From the IMG/VR virus record IMGVR_UViG_3300045135_001604, positions 1-21,221 of that record: 21,221 nucleotides of DNA; one strand, written 5' to 3'. Positions 1-5,901 of the stretch are shown one piece after another (the stretch's first letter is position 1; each line of letters opens with the position of its first letter). A program made the position numbers and the translations under genes. A model generated the notes under the pieces. The model made no database searches. It had not been told where the DNA came from and saw only the letters and a list, made by a program, of their open reading frames with translations. The DNA is from a virus.

Positions 1-1
1 T

Positions 2-388
2 GATACCTTGTTTAAAGAAATGAGTCCAGTTGAATACCTAAAGATTAGTAAAGCGGCTAAGTGGATAAAATTTAAAAGTGGTGAAGTAATAACTACACAG
101 AAAAGTCCAGTAAAAGATTTAGTGTTGATATACAATGGAACTGTAGATGTAGCTGTAGATGAAAAGAAAGTAGCAGATTTAAGAGATGGACAATTTGTTG
201 GAGAGATGTCTTTCCTTACAGAGAAACCAGCAACTGCTACTTGTATAGTAAAGCATGATAGTGAATGTTTAGTATGGAAACAAAATGAATTTAAAGAGTT
301 GTTAAAAAGAAATCCATCTTTATATTTCTCAATACAATCTCTATTAAGTGCACAAGTATCAAGTAATTTGGTGAAGAGTACAACATGA
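2..388 (+). CDS. Cyclic nucleotide-binding-fold protein, 5'-truncated
   Basis: The reading frame is open to the left edge of the window, so the true start probably lies upstream; a TTG at 8 and an ATG at 23 are the only in-window start candidates. The visible 129 residues match the beta-roll of the cNMP-binding (CRP/PKA regulatory) fold: a K-S-G-E-V-I turn, an I-Y-N-G-T-V strand pair, then G-Q-F-V-G-E-M-S-F-L-T-E-K-P-A-T-A-T, which aligns with the phosphate-binding cassette (F-G-E...R-[TAS]-A). The cassette arginine that normally contacts the cyclic phosphate is missing (K-P-A-T-A-T), so canonical cAMP/cGMP binding is doubtful. No DNA-binding helix-turn-helix follows, so this is not a CRP-type transcription factor. 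The stop overlaps the ATG of the next small gene. Role in the phage unknown. Confidence 0.75.
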   Translation, partial: DTLFKEMSPVEYLKISKAAKWIKFKSGEVITTQKSPVKDLVLIYNGTVDVAVDEKKVADLRDGQFVGEMSFLTEKPATATCIVKHDSECLVWKQNEFKELLKRNPSLYFSIQSLLSAQVSSNLVKSTT

Positions 389-531
389 TGAATCATTTAA
401 AAGAAAATAATATGGGTTACTGGGAGCATTGGTTGAGAGCCATGAAACTTAGTTTAGCTCTTTACATTCACGCTTGGTTACCAGATGTTTTATCAGATTA
501 TGCGTCAAAGGAATTGAAAGATGAAAATTAA
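388..531 (+). CDS. Small conserved-type protein, DUF6356-like candidate (47 aa)
   Basis: A 47-residue ORF starts at the second of two overlapping ATGs, directly on the stop of the preceding gene (ATGATGA), and ends 11 bases inside the following gene. The protein contains M-G-Y-W-E-H-W-L-R-A-M-K-L-S-L-A-L-Y-I-H-A-W-split by no gap into a membrane-associating helix, then L-P-D-V-L-S-D-Y-A-S-K-E-L. This W-E-H...H-A-W/L-P...Y-A-S-K pattern resembles the DUF6356 family of short proteins known from bacteria and phages; that assignment is from memory of the family and is tentative. Tight coupling on both sides supports a real gene. Function unknown. Confidence 0.6.
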   Translation: MNHLKENNMGYWEHWLRAMKLSLALYIHAWLPDVLSDYASKELKDEN

Positions 532-2242
532 AGTTCCAAACGATATAAAAAAAATATATAAACTATTCAAGAAGAATGGAAAACAACTATACATAGTAGG
601 TGGTGCAGTTCGTGATGCCATTTTAGGTAAGACACCAAAAGATTTTGATTTAACAACAGATGCTAAACCAGAAGAAGTTTTAGCTATTGCTAAAAAAGGT
701 GGATTCAAATCTTTAGAGTTGGGAAAAGCATTTGGTGTAGTTGTTATTGGTGGACATGAGATAGCAACATTTAGAAAAGATATAGGTAAAGGTCGTAGAC
801 CAGACGCAGTAGACTTTACAGATATTAAAGGTGATGTAAAAAGAAGAGACTTAACTATAAACGCATTATTTTACGATATTGGTAGAGAAGAAATAGTTGA
901 CTTGGTTGGTGGAATAAAAGATTTGAAGAAAAAACAAATTCGTACAGTCGGAACAGCAGAAGATAGATTTGATGAAGACCCATTAAGAAAACTTAGAGCT
1001 TTAAGATTTACTGCTAGTGTTGGTGGTAGGATGCATCCAGACACATTGAGTGCACTTAAAAAAGACCCAAGTATAAGTGGAGTAAGTTCTGAAAGAATCA
1101 GAGATGAGTTTGTAAAAAGTATTAAGAAAGCTAAAAATCCATCAAGTTATTTTAAACTAGCAGATAAATTAGGAATGTTATCACAGATATTACCTGGACT
1201 AAACATAAATAAAAATTTTATAAACACAAATGATTACATTGTTCAATTAGCTAATTTACTAAAAAATAATAAACCAGCTAAGTTACCATCAAAATTAAAT
1301 TCATTAAAGTATTCGAACAATGAAGTTGCTGATATTACATTCTTAGTATCGTTACAAAATTTTGATGGAAAACAAATATATCTTTATAAAAAAATGCAAG
1401 ATAAAACTAAACTATCTGTAGAACAAGTTAAAGAGTTTGGTAAAATTATTGGAAGAGAAAAAGAATTAGTTAAGATGTTTAACTTTAAGTTATCAGTTAC
1501 TGGTAAAGATGTACCAAAAGATTTAAAAGGAAAAGAGATTGGTGACAAAATTAAAGATTTAGAAAAACAAAAATTTCTAAAAGAAAATGAATTAAAGTTG
1601 ATACGTAAAGTTCTGTCACAATATGGTAGAAGTGCAAAAGAAGTTGAAAATATAATAAAGAAACATTATAAAAAAGTGAAGAAAAAATTTAGAGGTGATA
1701 CTGCAAGAGACAAAGCTATGGCTATGTTAGGATATGCCGTGTTAACAACTGAAATAGCGGCTAGACCTAAACCTAAAAGATTTAGAGATATCTATAGTGC
1801 TCTTCCAATTGATTTAAAGAAGAGAGTTATGAATCTTAAAAATTATGACCAACGAAGAGACCATCACCCAGAGGGTAACGTTTTAAAACATACTATAGCT
1901 GTAACTAACAGAGCATTAAAAACTGGTGACATAGATTTTGCACTAGCCGCTTTATTTCATGACATTGGTAAAGACTCTACCGCTAAGATACATCCAAAGA
2001 AAGGATTTTGGACACACTATGGTCACGAGAAAGTTTCTGCTAAGTTAGTAAAGAAATATGCTACTTGGATAAAATCAATGGGTGGTAACGTGTTAGACAT
2101 TTATTATATAGTAAGTCAACATACAAGAATGAAAGTCTTCGACCAGATGAAATGGCAAAAACAAGATAAGTTAAGTAAGTTCAGAGCGTTTGGTAAACTA
2201 AAGAAATTTTCTGATACGATGGACGTTGGTGGTAGAAGATGA
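521..2242 (+). CDS. cca: CCA-adding tRNA nucleotidyltransferase fused to HD domain
   Basis: This 573-residue protein has the class II tRNA nucleotidyltransferase/poly(A) polymerase signatures: V-G-G-A-V-R-D (26-32), the catalytic D-F-D (41-43), R-R-D-L-T-I-N-A-L (108-116) and D-P-L-R-K-L-R-A-L-R-F (153-163). A later V-T-G-K-D-V segment with K-E-I-G-D-K-I matches the C-terminal body of CCA-adding enzymes. After about residue 370 there is a basic linker and then an HD domain (about 445-540) with H-H-P-E-G-N-V-L-K-H and L-F-H-D-I-G-K-D. The expected role is building or repairing the 3' CCA of tRNAs, with the HD part possibly a phosphohydrolase. The downstream tRNA-Cys at 3757 lacks encoded CCA, giving it a local substrate. 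RBS-like AAGGAA lies just upstream of the ATG; the stop overlaps the next start. Poly(A) polymerase activity cannot be excluded by sequence alone. Confidence 0.9.
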   Translation: MKIKVPNDIKKIYKLFKKNGKQLYIVGGAVRDAILGKTPKDFDLTTDAKPEEVLAIAKKGGFKSLELGKAFGVVVIGGHEIATFRKDIGKGRRPDAVDFTDIKGDVKRRDLTINALFYDIGREEIVDLVGGIKDLKKKQIRTVGTAEDRFDEDPLRKLRALRFTASVGGRMHPDTLSALKKDPSISGVSSERIRDEFVKSIKKAKNPSSYFKLADKLGMLSQILPGLNINKNFINTNDYIVQLANLLKNNKPAKLPSKLNSLKYSNNEVADITFLVSLQNFDGKQIYLYKKMQDKTKLSVEQVKEFGKIIGREKELVKMFNFKLSVTGKDVPKDLKGKEIGDKIKDLEKQKFLKENELKLIRKVLSQYGRSAKEVENIIKKHYKKVKKKFRGDTARDKAMAMLGYAVLTTEIAARPKPKRFRDIYSALPIDLKKRVMNLKNYDQRRDHHPEGNVLKHTIAVTNRALKTGDIDFALAALFHDIGKDSTAKIHPKKGFWTHYGHEKVSAKLVKKYATWIKSMGGNVLDIYYIVSQHTRMKVFDQMKWQKQDKLSKFRAFGKLKKFSDTMDVGGRR

Positions 2243-2763
2243 TTAAATTAAAAGATTTACTTTTAGAAAAAAAGTTAAGAGTTTTTGATTTTGATGATAC
2301 GTTGGTAAAATCTAATTCTAAAGTATACGTAATAAATAAAGGAAAAAGAAAAACTCTAACACCTGGAGAATTTGCAGTTTATAAACAAAAATCTGGTGAT
2401 GAGTTTGACTTTTCTGATTTTGATAAAGTTATAGAACCTAAACAAATAAAAACAATGTTTAATGTATTCAAAAATATTTACAACGCTAGTGGTAGTAGAA
2501 GATTAACGATACTAACTGCTAGAGCGGCTTATAAACCAGTTAGGAAATTTTTAAAGGATGTTGGATTCAACGATGTGTACGTTATAGCTTTAGGAGACGC
2601 TAATCCACAAAAGAAAGCTGATTGGATTGAAAGTCAAATTAAAAAAGGTTATAATGATATTTTATTTCTTGATGACTCTGCTAAAAATGTAAGAGCTGTA
2701 AAAGGATTAAAAAAGAAATATCCAGCAATTAAGATGGACGCTAGAGTAGTGAACTATGATTAA
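2239..2763 (+). CDS. HAD-superfamily phosphatase
   Basis: The 174-residue protein carries the HAD motifs in order: D-F-D-D-T (17-21, nucleophile D17), I-L-T-A-R (91-95, motif II threonine), a lysine at about 135-136 (motif III), and L-F-L-D-D-S-A-K-N (142-150, motif IV acid pair). The layout with a short cap is like small acid phosphatases and the 3'-phosphatase half of polynucleotide kinases; no kinase P-loop is present. The first ten residues, M-I-K-L-K-D-L-L-L-E, form a short amphipathic leader ending in L-x-E, a pattern resembling capsid-targeting leaders of T4 internal proteins. It starts by ATGA overlap with the CCA-enzyme gene and overlaps the following membrane protein by 8 bases. Substrate unknown; a tRNA-end or nucleotide substrate is a guess from context. 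Confidence 0.82.
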   Translation: MIKLKDLLLEKKLRVFDFDDTLVKSNSKVYVINKGKRKTLTPGEFAVYKQKSGDEFDFSDFDKVIEPKQIKTMFNVFKNIYNASGSRRLTILTARAAYKPVRKFLKDVGFNDVYVIALGDANPQKKADWIESQIKKGYNDILFLDDSAKNVRAVKGLKKKYPAIKMDARVVNYD

Positions 2764-3028
2764 TCACATAATATTATTTTTAATTCAATTGTCACATTGG
2801 ATATTTCTTGTTCTTGCTGGAGTATCAGTACCATTGGTTTTAATTTGTGAACCATTTTACATTTCATTTCCAATATGTGCTTGGATTATGCATTTATCTT
2901 TTAGTAGAACATTAGATTGTCCTTGGACAAGATTAGAAAATGTATATAGAAGTAAGTGTGGTAAACAAGAGATAGGTGGATTCCTATCACATAATTTAAG
3001 GTTATTGGGTCTAAAGAAGAAGAAGTGA
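2756..3028 (+). CDS. Small membrane protein, DUF2784-like
   Basis: This 90-residue protein has two hydrophobic segments (about residues 4-31 and 33-48) separated by a charged/proline break, then D-C-P-W-T-R-L-E-N-V-Y-R-S-K-C-G and G-G-F-L-S-H-N-L, ending in a lysine cluster. The C-P-x-T-x-L-E...R...G...G-F motif after hydrophobic helices recalls DUF2784 membrane proteins. The match is partial and made from memory. The gene overlaps the HAD gene by 8 bases and its own TGA overlaps the GTG start of the next gene, so it belongs to the same transcript. It is expected in the inner membrane of the infected cell; function unknown. Confidence 0.6.
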   Translation: MINHIILFLIQLSHWIFLVLAGVSVPLVLICEPFYISFPICAWIMHLSFSRTLDCPWTRLENVYRSKCGKQEIGGFLSHNLRLLGLKKKK

Positions 3029-3399
3029 TTGATAAAATAAAACAAAAGTGGAAAGATATTACGATTGTACTAGCCTTACCAATGATGATAGTGAACACTG
3101 CACTTGATTACTACAATGGTTGGGAGTCAAGAACAGAATCAAGACTTGAAGATTATAGACTAAGATGGTTTATATTAGCACATGAACATGATGAAGATGG
3201 AGAAGTTGATTGGAGCGACATTAGAGAAAAAGGATATGGTGATATGATTCCAAGCCCAACAGATAGTTTTACACCAGAAGTAAAGGTGGATAGTTTTCTA
3301 TCAAAAATATTTCAACCAATAAAAAATCAAGTAGATAGATTTAGTAATTGGTGGAGAGAGTTATTTAAAGAAGAAATGATAAAAGATATAAGAGGATAA
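3025..3399 (+). CDS. Hypothetical protein with hydrophobic N-terminal segment
   Basis: The 124-residue ORF starts with GTG overlapping the previous stop (GTGA), which is the reason for choosing this start. Residues about 12-28 (I-T-I-V-L-A-L-P-M-M-I-V-N-T-A-L-D) are hydrophobic and may be a membrane anchor. The rest is charged and tryptophan-rich, with an acidic stretch (H-E-H-D-E-D-G-E-V-D-W) and a C-terminal amphipathic part. No family was recognised. It is the last gene before a non-coding stretch carrying promoter-like sequences, so it probably ends the first transcription unit. Confidence 0.65.
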   Translation: MIDKIKQKWKDITIVLALPMMIVNTALDYYNGWESRTESRLEDYRLRWFILAHEHDEDGEVDWSDIREKGYGDMIPSPTDSFTPEVKVDSFLSKIFQPIKNQVDRFSNWWRELFKEEMIKDIRG

Positions 3400-3515
3400 A
3401 ATAGCTCTTGACTCATATACTGCTTTATGATTACATTTAGACAATATGAAAACGAGAGAAAAAAAAATAAAAAAAGCTCTTGACTTTATCAAAAATTCTT
3501 TGTATATTATATAGT
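3400..3515 (+). promoter_or_regulatory. Intergenic region with two copies of AGCTCTTGACT
   Basis: No convincing gene is seen in this 116-base gap. The 11-base word AGCTCTTGACT occurs twice, at 3403-3413 and 3475-3485, 72 bases apart, and each copy contains TTGACT, a near-consensus sigma-70 -35 box. Only the downstream copy is followed by a strong -10 element. Poly-A tracts lie between the copies. The arrangement suggests a duplicated promoter element feeding the SWIM/tRNA-Cys unit. Confidence 0.45.
3480..3508 (+). promoter_or_regulatory. Sigma-70-type promoter for SWIM gene and tRNA-Cys
   Basis: TTGACT (3480-3485) and TATATT (3503-3508) are separated by exactly 17 bases, a near-consensus host sigma-70 promoter. 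The predicted start of transcription, about seven bases past the -10 box, falls at or next to the ATG at 3516, so the SWIM message would be leaderless or nearly so. The promoter would also serve the tRNA-Cys and the genes behind it. Confidence 0.6.
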
Positions 3516-3782
3516 ATGAATAATAAAGAATTATTAGATTATATAATTAAGAAGTTCGATGGTGTTTTGGTAGATGACTATGATATTTATCATTATAAGA
3601 TAGAGGGTAAACCTTACGACATAAGGTTTGATTCCAATAGAAAAGAATGGTCATGTAGTTGTCCAGCGTTTACCTTTAGACACCGATGGAAAAAAAAGTT
3701 TTGTAAACATATAGTAGAGATGAAAAACAAAGCATTCAAATATCATCTTCATGGCCGAGATGGTGTCCGAATGGCTAGGTAA
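3516..3782 (+). CDS. SWIM zinc-finger protein
   Basis: The 88-residue reading starts at ATG 3516; an extension back to an ATT/TTG-type start near 3480 would lie inside the promoter and is not favoured. The protein has a short alpha/beta N-terminus followed by W-S-C-S-C-P-A-F (45-52) and F-C-K-H (62-65), the CxC...CxH zinc signature of SWIM domains, here with a 13-residue spacer. SWIM domains bind nucleic acid or protein partners in recombination and transposition-related proteins; the partner here is unknown. The last nine codons lie inside the tRNA-Cys gene, so processing of the tRNA out of a common transcript would destroy the 3' end of this message. No clear Shine-Dalgarno sequence precedes the start. 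Confidence 0.72.
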   Translation: MNNKELLDYIIKKFDGVLVDDYDIYHYKIEGKPYDIRFDSNRKEWSCSCPAFTFRHRWKKKFCKHIVEMKNKAFKYHLHGRDGVRMAR

Positions 3783-3827
3783 CGGATTGCAACCCCGTGT
3801 ATGTGAGTTCGAATCTCACCCATCTCT
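3757..3827 (+). tRNA. tRNA-Cys (anticodon GCA)
   Basis: A full cloverleaf can be drawn. The acceptor stem GAGATGG (3757-3763) pairs with CCATCTC (3820-3826), and the T stem GTGAG/CTCAC (3803-3807, 3815-3819) closes a TTCGAAT loop. The anticodon stem 3782-3786/3794-3798 has one loop-closing A-C mismatch, and the loop TTGCAAC places GCA at 3789-3791. The discriminator base is T (U73), as expected for cysteine tRNAs. No CCA is encoded (CAA follows), so maturation needs a CCA-adding enzyme, which the phage encodes at 521-2242. The D stem is short. The gene overlaps the 3' end of the SWIM ORF by 26 bases and is followed two bases later by the RBS of the next gene. Confidence 0.93.
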
Positions 3828-3840
3828 CAAGGAGAAGTAA

Positions 3841-4077
3841 ATGAATATAACAAAGTTAGTAAACCTATTAGAAGAAGCAGAAACGTCATTAAATCATAAA
3901 GATTATCAGAGAGCCAAAGATATAATAGGTTATCTAATTGATGATGTTATAGAATTTGAAATGAAACACTCAAAAGATTTCGAAATACTCCAAGAAGTAG
4001 TAAAACGGGTCAGAGGTAATACTGATGAACTTACAAAGACTCGATTACTAAGTGGAGATATAGTAGGAGAAGCTTAA
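3841..4077 (+). CDS. Small helical hypothetical protein (78 aa)
   Basis: A strong RBS (AAGGAGAAG, 3829-3837) lies just past the tRNA-Cys end and fixes the ATG start. The protein is acidic and predicted mostly helical, with heptad-like leucine/isoleucine spacing across residues 1-50 (L-V-N-L-L-E-E-A-E, then I-I-G-Y-L-I-D-D-V-I), and no cysteines or known motif. No family recognised. It is the first gene of a run of small genes downstream of the tRNA. Confidence 0.65.
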   Translation: MNITKLVNLLEEAETSLNHKDYQRAKDIIGYLIDDVIEFEMKHSKDFEILQEVVKRVRGNTDELTKTRLLSGDIVGEA

Positions 4078-4095
4078 ATAAAAAAAAGAGGTTAT

Positions 4096-4506
4096 ATGAA
4101 AGAAACTAATACAAATACATATGTAACTATACCTTGTCAAAAATGTGGAAGGTTAGTTGAAAATTGTGGAGAACATGCGGTTAAAGCTACTTGTTCTTAT
4201 TGTGTTTTAGCTATTGTTGGTATGCCAGAAGATAAGAAAAATACATACGTACCAACTGGTAGACCAGCCGGATGGCATTGGATGAAAGAATTTGTTGATA
4301 AAGATGGAACTGTATATCACAATGGAAAAGAAGTTCCTAAACTGAAGGGCACGCTACCACCTACTAAGGTGAAACCCAAAAAGAAAACTACTAAACGTAG
4401 GACTAAGGAACAGATTCTTCTTGATAGGAATAAAAAGAAGAAAGAAGCTCTTAAAAAGGCTAGACAAAAACAGAAAGATTTTTTAAACCACCAATTTGGA
4501 GACTAA
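4096..4506 (+). CDS. Zinc-ribbon-like basic protein
   Basis: The 136-residue protein has four cysteines in the N-terminal third (C-Q-K-C, then a distant C-S-Y-C) arranged like a zinc ribbon, an aromatic middle (G-W-H-W-M-K-E-F) and a strongly basic C-terminal tail of lysine and arginine runs (about residues 90-130) that is likely a nucleic-acid-binding helix. The name describes visible features; a family was not identified. The start is preceded by AAAGAGGTTAT, nearly the same leader as that of the HD gene at 9010. It is separated from the next ORF by no spacer at all, consistent with translational coupling. Confidence 0.68.
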   Translation: MKETNTNTYVTIPCQKCGRLVENCGEHAVKATCSYCVLAIVGMPEDKKNTYVPTGRPAGWHWMKEFVDKDGTVYHNGKEVPKLKGTLPPTKVKPKKKTTKRRTKEQILLDRNKKKKEALKKARQKQKDFLNHQFGD

Positions 4507-4689
4507 ATGAAAAAATCAGAATGGTTATCAGAACAAGTTGTATGTGATGAGTGGGGAAGACCACCATCATTAGCAGATGTTCCACTTACTATAATGACGA
4601 GGGAACAAGCACTACTTAAACAAGGTGGTAATGCTAAATCAATTAACAAGTTATACAAGGAGACATTCAATGTCAAAAAAGAAAAGTAG
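4507..4689 (+). CDS. Hypothetical small protein (60 aa)
   Basis: The ATG directly follows the previous stop (TAAATG). The protein is short, polar, with W-L-S-E-Q-V-V-C-D-E-W-G-R-P-P near the N-terminus and a lysine-rich end. Its last 20 bases overlap the next small gene, whose own RBS (AAGGAG) lies inside this ORF. No family recognised. Confidence 0.55.
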   Translation: MKKSEWLSEQVVCDEWGRPPSLADVPLTIMTREQALLKQGGNAKSINKLYKETFNVKKEK

Positions 4690-4795
4690 TCAATGGAAAG
4701 ACTATAAAACATTCACTTTGAGTGATGGTACTAAGTTCTTAGCTCGTGATGAGAAGGACGCTAAACTCTACAAACAAAAGGTAGGTGATAAGTAA
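4670..4795 (+). CDS. Hypothetical very small basic protein (41 aa)
   Basis: The ATG is preceded by AAGGAGA (4657-4663) at good spacing. The 41 residues start M-S-K-K-K-S-S-Q-W-K-D-Y and are basic, with a middle L-S-D-G-T-K-F-L-A-R-D-E-K-D-A that resembles a short beta-hairpin/helix unit. Overlap with the genes on both sides (ATG inside the previous ORF; TAATG junction with the next) and the RBS support it as real. Function unknown. Confidence 0.5.
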   Translation: MSKKKSSQWKDYKTFTLSDGTKFLARDEKDAKLYKQKVGDK

Positions 4796-4872
4796 TGTTT
4801 GAGTTCTTATGTATATGTCTATTAATCTATATAGCGTATTTACTTGAACAAGGAAACAGACCTAAGTGGTAA
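4795..4872 (+). CDS. Very small membrane peptide (25 aa), tentative
   Basis: A 25-residue ORF begins on the TAATG junction with the previous gene and encodes M-F-E-F-L-C-I-C-L-L-I-Y-I-A-Y-L-L-E then a polar tail. The first 18 residues could span or insert into a membrane. It is supported only by overlap-coupling and composition, so a leader peptide or chance ORF is possible. Confidence 0.35.
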   Translation: MFEFLCICLLIYIAYLLEQGNRPKW

Positions 4873-4875
4873 ATT

Positions 4876-5040
4876 ATGAGTAATTTTGAAAAAGCGGCTA
4901 TGAGAATTATGGGAGTAATACTAATTGGTTGTTTGATAATTTTATATCTACAACTTCTTGGTTGTGCTCCCAATCCACCAAAGAAGGAAGAACCAATTCG
5001 AGATTATATTGATGATGTAAGTATGGAGAACTATGCGTAA
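4876..5040 (+). CDS. Small lipoprotein candidate (54 aa)
   Basis: This 54-residue ORF encodes a hydrophobic segment (about residues 9-29) ending L-L-G-C at residues 27-30, then [10 protein letters not shown]. The L-x-G-C lipobox followed by a proline-rich stretch is the layout of small phage lipoproteins, including Rz1-type outer-membrane spanins, although the -2 position (L) is not the favourite. The stop lies 8 bases inside the deformylase gene, an overlap that supports coupled translation. Whether it is a lysis protein is inference; no partner inner-membrane spanin is evident next to it. A plain membrane-anchored peptide is the alternative. Confidence 0.5.
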   Translation: MSNFEKAAMRIMGVILIGCLIILYLQLLGCAPNPPKKEEPIRDYIDDVSMENYA

Positions 5041-5626
5041 AGTTATAGATTGTTTTCAAGAACATAATCCATTAATAAACAAGAAACTAAAAAACGTTTC
5101 TGTTGAAGAAGGAATGAAAATTGCTACAGAACTATTTGAGATACTTAACGAAAGAGGAGATGGAATTGGTTTGGCGGCTAATCAAGTTGGGATTGACGCG
5201 AATGTTGCCGTGGTTAATGTTAGGGAGCCTCTTATTCTCATAAACCCAGTTATAAAAGAACAATGGGATGAAGTAGATTATTACGAAGGTTGTTTATCTT
5301 GGCCTAAGAAAGGTGTTCACACAAAACGATTCAAAAACGTAATAGTGAAAACTGAACAATCAGAAAGTGAATGGTATTTTAGTGGTGTTGAAACTACAAT
5401 GGAAGGTAAAGGTCAATGGGAACAAGAAGGAAAAAAACAAGAACAAGAAGATAGGTTGTTAGAAGCTATTTGTGTTCAACATGAGATAGACCATTTAAAT
5501 GGAATAAGTTGTATTGACAAAGAAGTAAAATTAGAACCAATTGTCATGGATAAAAAAGTTGGTCGTAATGACCCGTGTCCTTGTGGTTCAGGTAAAAAAT
5601 ATAAAAAGTGTTGTTTGAGGAAATAA
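5033..5626 (+). CDS. def: Peptide deformylase with C-terminal SEC-C zinc motif
   Basis: The 197-residue protein has the three deformylase motifs: G-I-G-L-A-A-N-Q (44-51), E-G-C-L-S (85-89) and Q-H-E-I-D-H (149-154). The metal ligands Cys87, His150 and His154 and catalytic Glu151 are all present, so it should remove N-formyl groups from nascent peptides at the ribosome. Residues 177-194 form a SEC-C motif ([18 protein letters not shown]) with zinc-ligand cysteines 182, 184, 193 and 194, like the C-terminus of SecA. A charged Gln/Glu/Lys-rich insertion at about 116-142 separates motifs 2 and 3. The gene overlaps the upstream lipoprotein candidate and its TAA overlaps the ATG of the MazG-like gene. 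Phage deformylases are known from marine myoviruses; the SEC-C tail is the unusual part. Confidence 0.93.
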   Translation: MRKVIDCFQEHNPLINKKLKNVSVEEGMKIATELFEILNERGDGIGLAANQVGIDANVAVVNVREPLILINPVIKEQWDEVDYYEGCLSWPKKGVHTKRFKNVIVKTEQSESEWYFSGVETTMEGKGQWEQEGKKQEQEDRLLEAICVQHEIDHLNGISCIDKEVKLEPIVMDKKVGRNDPCPCGSGKKYKKCCLRK

Positions 5627-5901
5627 TGGAAAAACAAAGTACAATAAATAAGAAGTTAGATTACGAAACTGAATTATTAGTTATAACAATGGAAGAGTGT
5701 GGTGAGATGATTGAAGCGTGTTCTAAAGCTATACGTTGTGAAGACTATAAAGATAATGACAGACTCATAGAAGAAGTAGGTGATGTTTTGTGTATGATAG
5801 AATTGATGAAAAATAGAGGGATGTTAAGTAGTAGAGATTTGAACAATAGAGTTCAGTTGAAAAAGATGAAGTTAATGAAGTGGAGTAATCTAATCAAATG
5901 A
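5626..5901 (+). CDS. MazG-like nucleotide pyrophosphohydrolase
   Basis: The start chosen is ATG 5626, overlapping the deformylase stop (TAATG); an upstream in-frame TTG at 5608 would sit inside the deformylase tail. The 91 residues include E-E-C-G-E (23-27) and, about 22 residues later, E-E-V-G-D (49-53). This is the ExxE...ExxD metal-binding pattern of all-alpha NTP pyrophosphohydrolases (MazG/MazG-like). The expected reaction is hydrolysis of (d)NTPs to monophosphate and pyrophosphate, in phages usually linked to nucleotide pools or alarmone control. The protein is a single minimal domain. Its TGA overlaps the ATG of the IMPDH gene. Confidence 0.82.
   Translation: MEKQSTINKKLDYETELLVITMEECGEMIEACSKAIRCEDYKDNDRLIEEVGDVLCMIELMKNRGMLSSRDLNNRVQLKKMKLMKWSNLIK

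Noticed and set aside
3446-3514. 22-codon ORF (starts M-K-T-R-E-K-K) before the SWIM gene
   Set aside because: No RBS, AT-rich and lysine-biased by poly-A, and it covers the promoter boxes; chance is the simplest reading.
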